A stretch of 64,000 bases of DNA, taken from contig NZ_JAELUG010000001.1 in NCBI RefSeq assembly GCF_016429255.1, forward strand, positions 62,001 through 126,000, given 5' to 3'. The DNA comes from Rhizobium sp. ASV8 (GTDB lineage Bacteria > Pseudomonadota > Alphaproteobacteria > Rhizobiales > Rhizobiaceae). This document shows positions 63,887 through 64,000 of this stretch, in pieces (positions within the stretch are counted from its first letter, which is position 1; every line of letters begins with the position of its first letter). The notes below the pieces were generated by a model. It ran no database searches. It worked only from the letters and a program-made list of their open reading frames with translations, and was not told the DNA's origin. The position numbers were made by a program, and so were the translations under genes.

Positions 63887-63914
63887 AAAAAAAGGGCGCT
63901 CATGCGAGCGCCCG
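63887..63914 (-). terminator. Rho-independent terminator for leftward transcription
   Basis: GGGCGCTC (63894-63901) pairs with GAGCGCCC (63906-63913), with a 7-A run at 63887-63893 that gives a U-run on the minus strand. It implies a leftward gene to the right of the window or bidirectional use. Confidence 0.75.
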
Positions 63915-63939
63915 TCATCCATAAGCATCCAGCGGCCTA

Positions 63940-64000
63940 TGCATAATTCCTTAAATCGGAATCGATTTGAGGACAGAATTATGCAGACGATTTAAAGTGC
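63940..64000. repeat. Intergenic repeat family F, copy 2 (cut by window end)
   Basis: TGCATAATTCC onward, matching 50821-50881 at 55 of 61 positions. The window ends at the point where copy 1 continues into a nested palindrome. Confidence 0.85.

Noticed and set aside
63826..64000. Start of xdhC after xdhB
   Set aside because: The segment has two hairpins and a repeat, and no reading frame with XdhC character.

Overview
The window is a GC-rich, densely packed stretch of an alphaproteobacterial chromosome, most probably a Rhizobium (Rhizobiaceae). Pointers are the fused anthranilate synthase TrpE(G) behind a WWW leader peptide, the bdhA-xdhA-xdhB operon, a 421-residue BacA with arginine at position 389, a NolR-like regulator, the choXWV choline transporter, RirA-type TGA-N9-TCA boxes before a heme receptor, and short palindromic intergenic repeats that look rhizobial. 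I see no insertion sequence, prophage, CRISPR array, rRNA or tRNA. Most genes are ordinary core or transport genes; the unusual signals lie in leaders, operators and repeats.

Left part (1-13 kb): a benE-type transporter cut by the window edge faces a DeoR regulator with an MFS exporter. Then come a divergent clpP paralogue, a DUF2076 protein, queF, bluB, a VOC-domain protein, a DUF2459 protein, trpE(G) with trpL and attenuator, and an ABC-F ATPase with two possible upstream mini-ORFs.

13-26 kb: a TonB-dependent heme receptor with two iron boxes, an extensin-like protein, a PCMT-like methyltransferase, fhs, a YqhA-family membrane protein, a secreted ClpP-fold protein, a LuxR-type regulator, a DUF2333 protein with an unrecognised coiled-coil partner, a cytochrome c and thymidine kinase.

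26-44 kb: choXWV, a HugZ-like protein, the NolR-like regulator, an omega-amino-acid:pyruvate aminotransferase, adenine deaminase, a GH13 alpha-glucosidase, a complete oligopeptide/dipeptide ABC operon (SBP, two permeases, two ATPases), a KdgK-type sugar kinase, a GT4 glycosyltransferase with a possible Pho box, and an OhrR-type MarR regulator.

44-64 kb: der and a TPR membrane protein, nnrU, a polysaccharide deacetylase-like protein, bacA facing a PadR gene whose 5' end looks duplicated, map, then a long leftward block. That block runs from glpK through an S66 peptidase and a serine hydrolase into a YCII/ECF42/SRPBCC/DoxX/GNAT module. The window ends with bdhA-xdhA-xdhB and a copy of an intergenic repeat cut by the right edge.

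The best candidates for follow-up are the PadR 111-bp head-to-tail architecture, the ABC-F leader region, the trpL peptide and attenuator, the ECF42 module, the apparently leaderless DeoR promoter, and three families of palindromic repeats present in two copies each.
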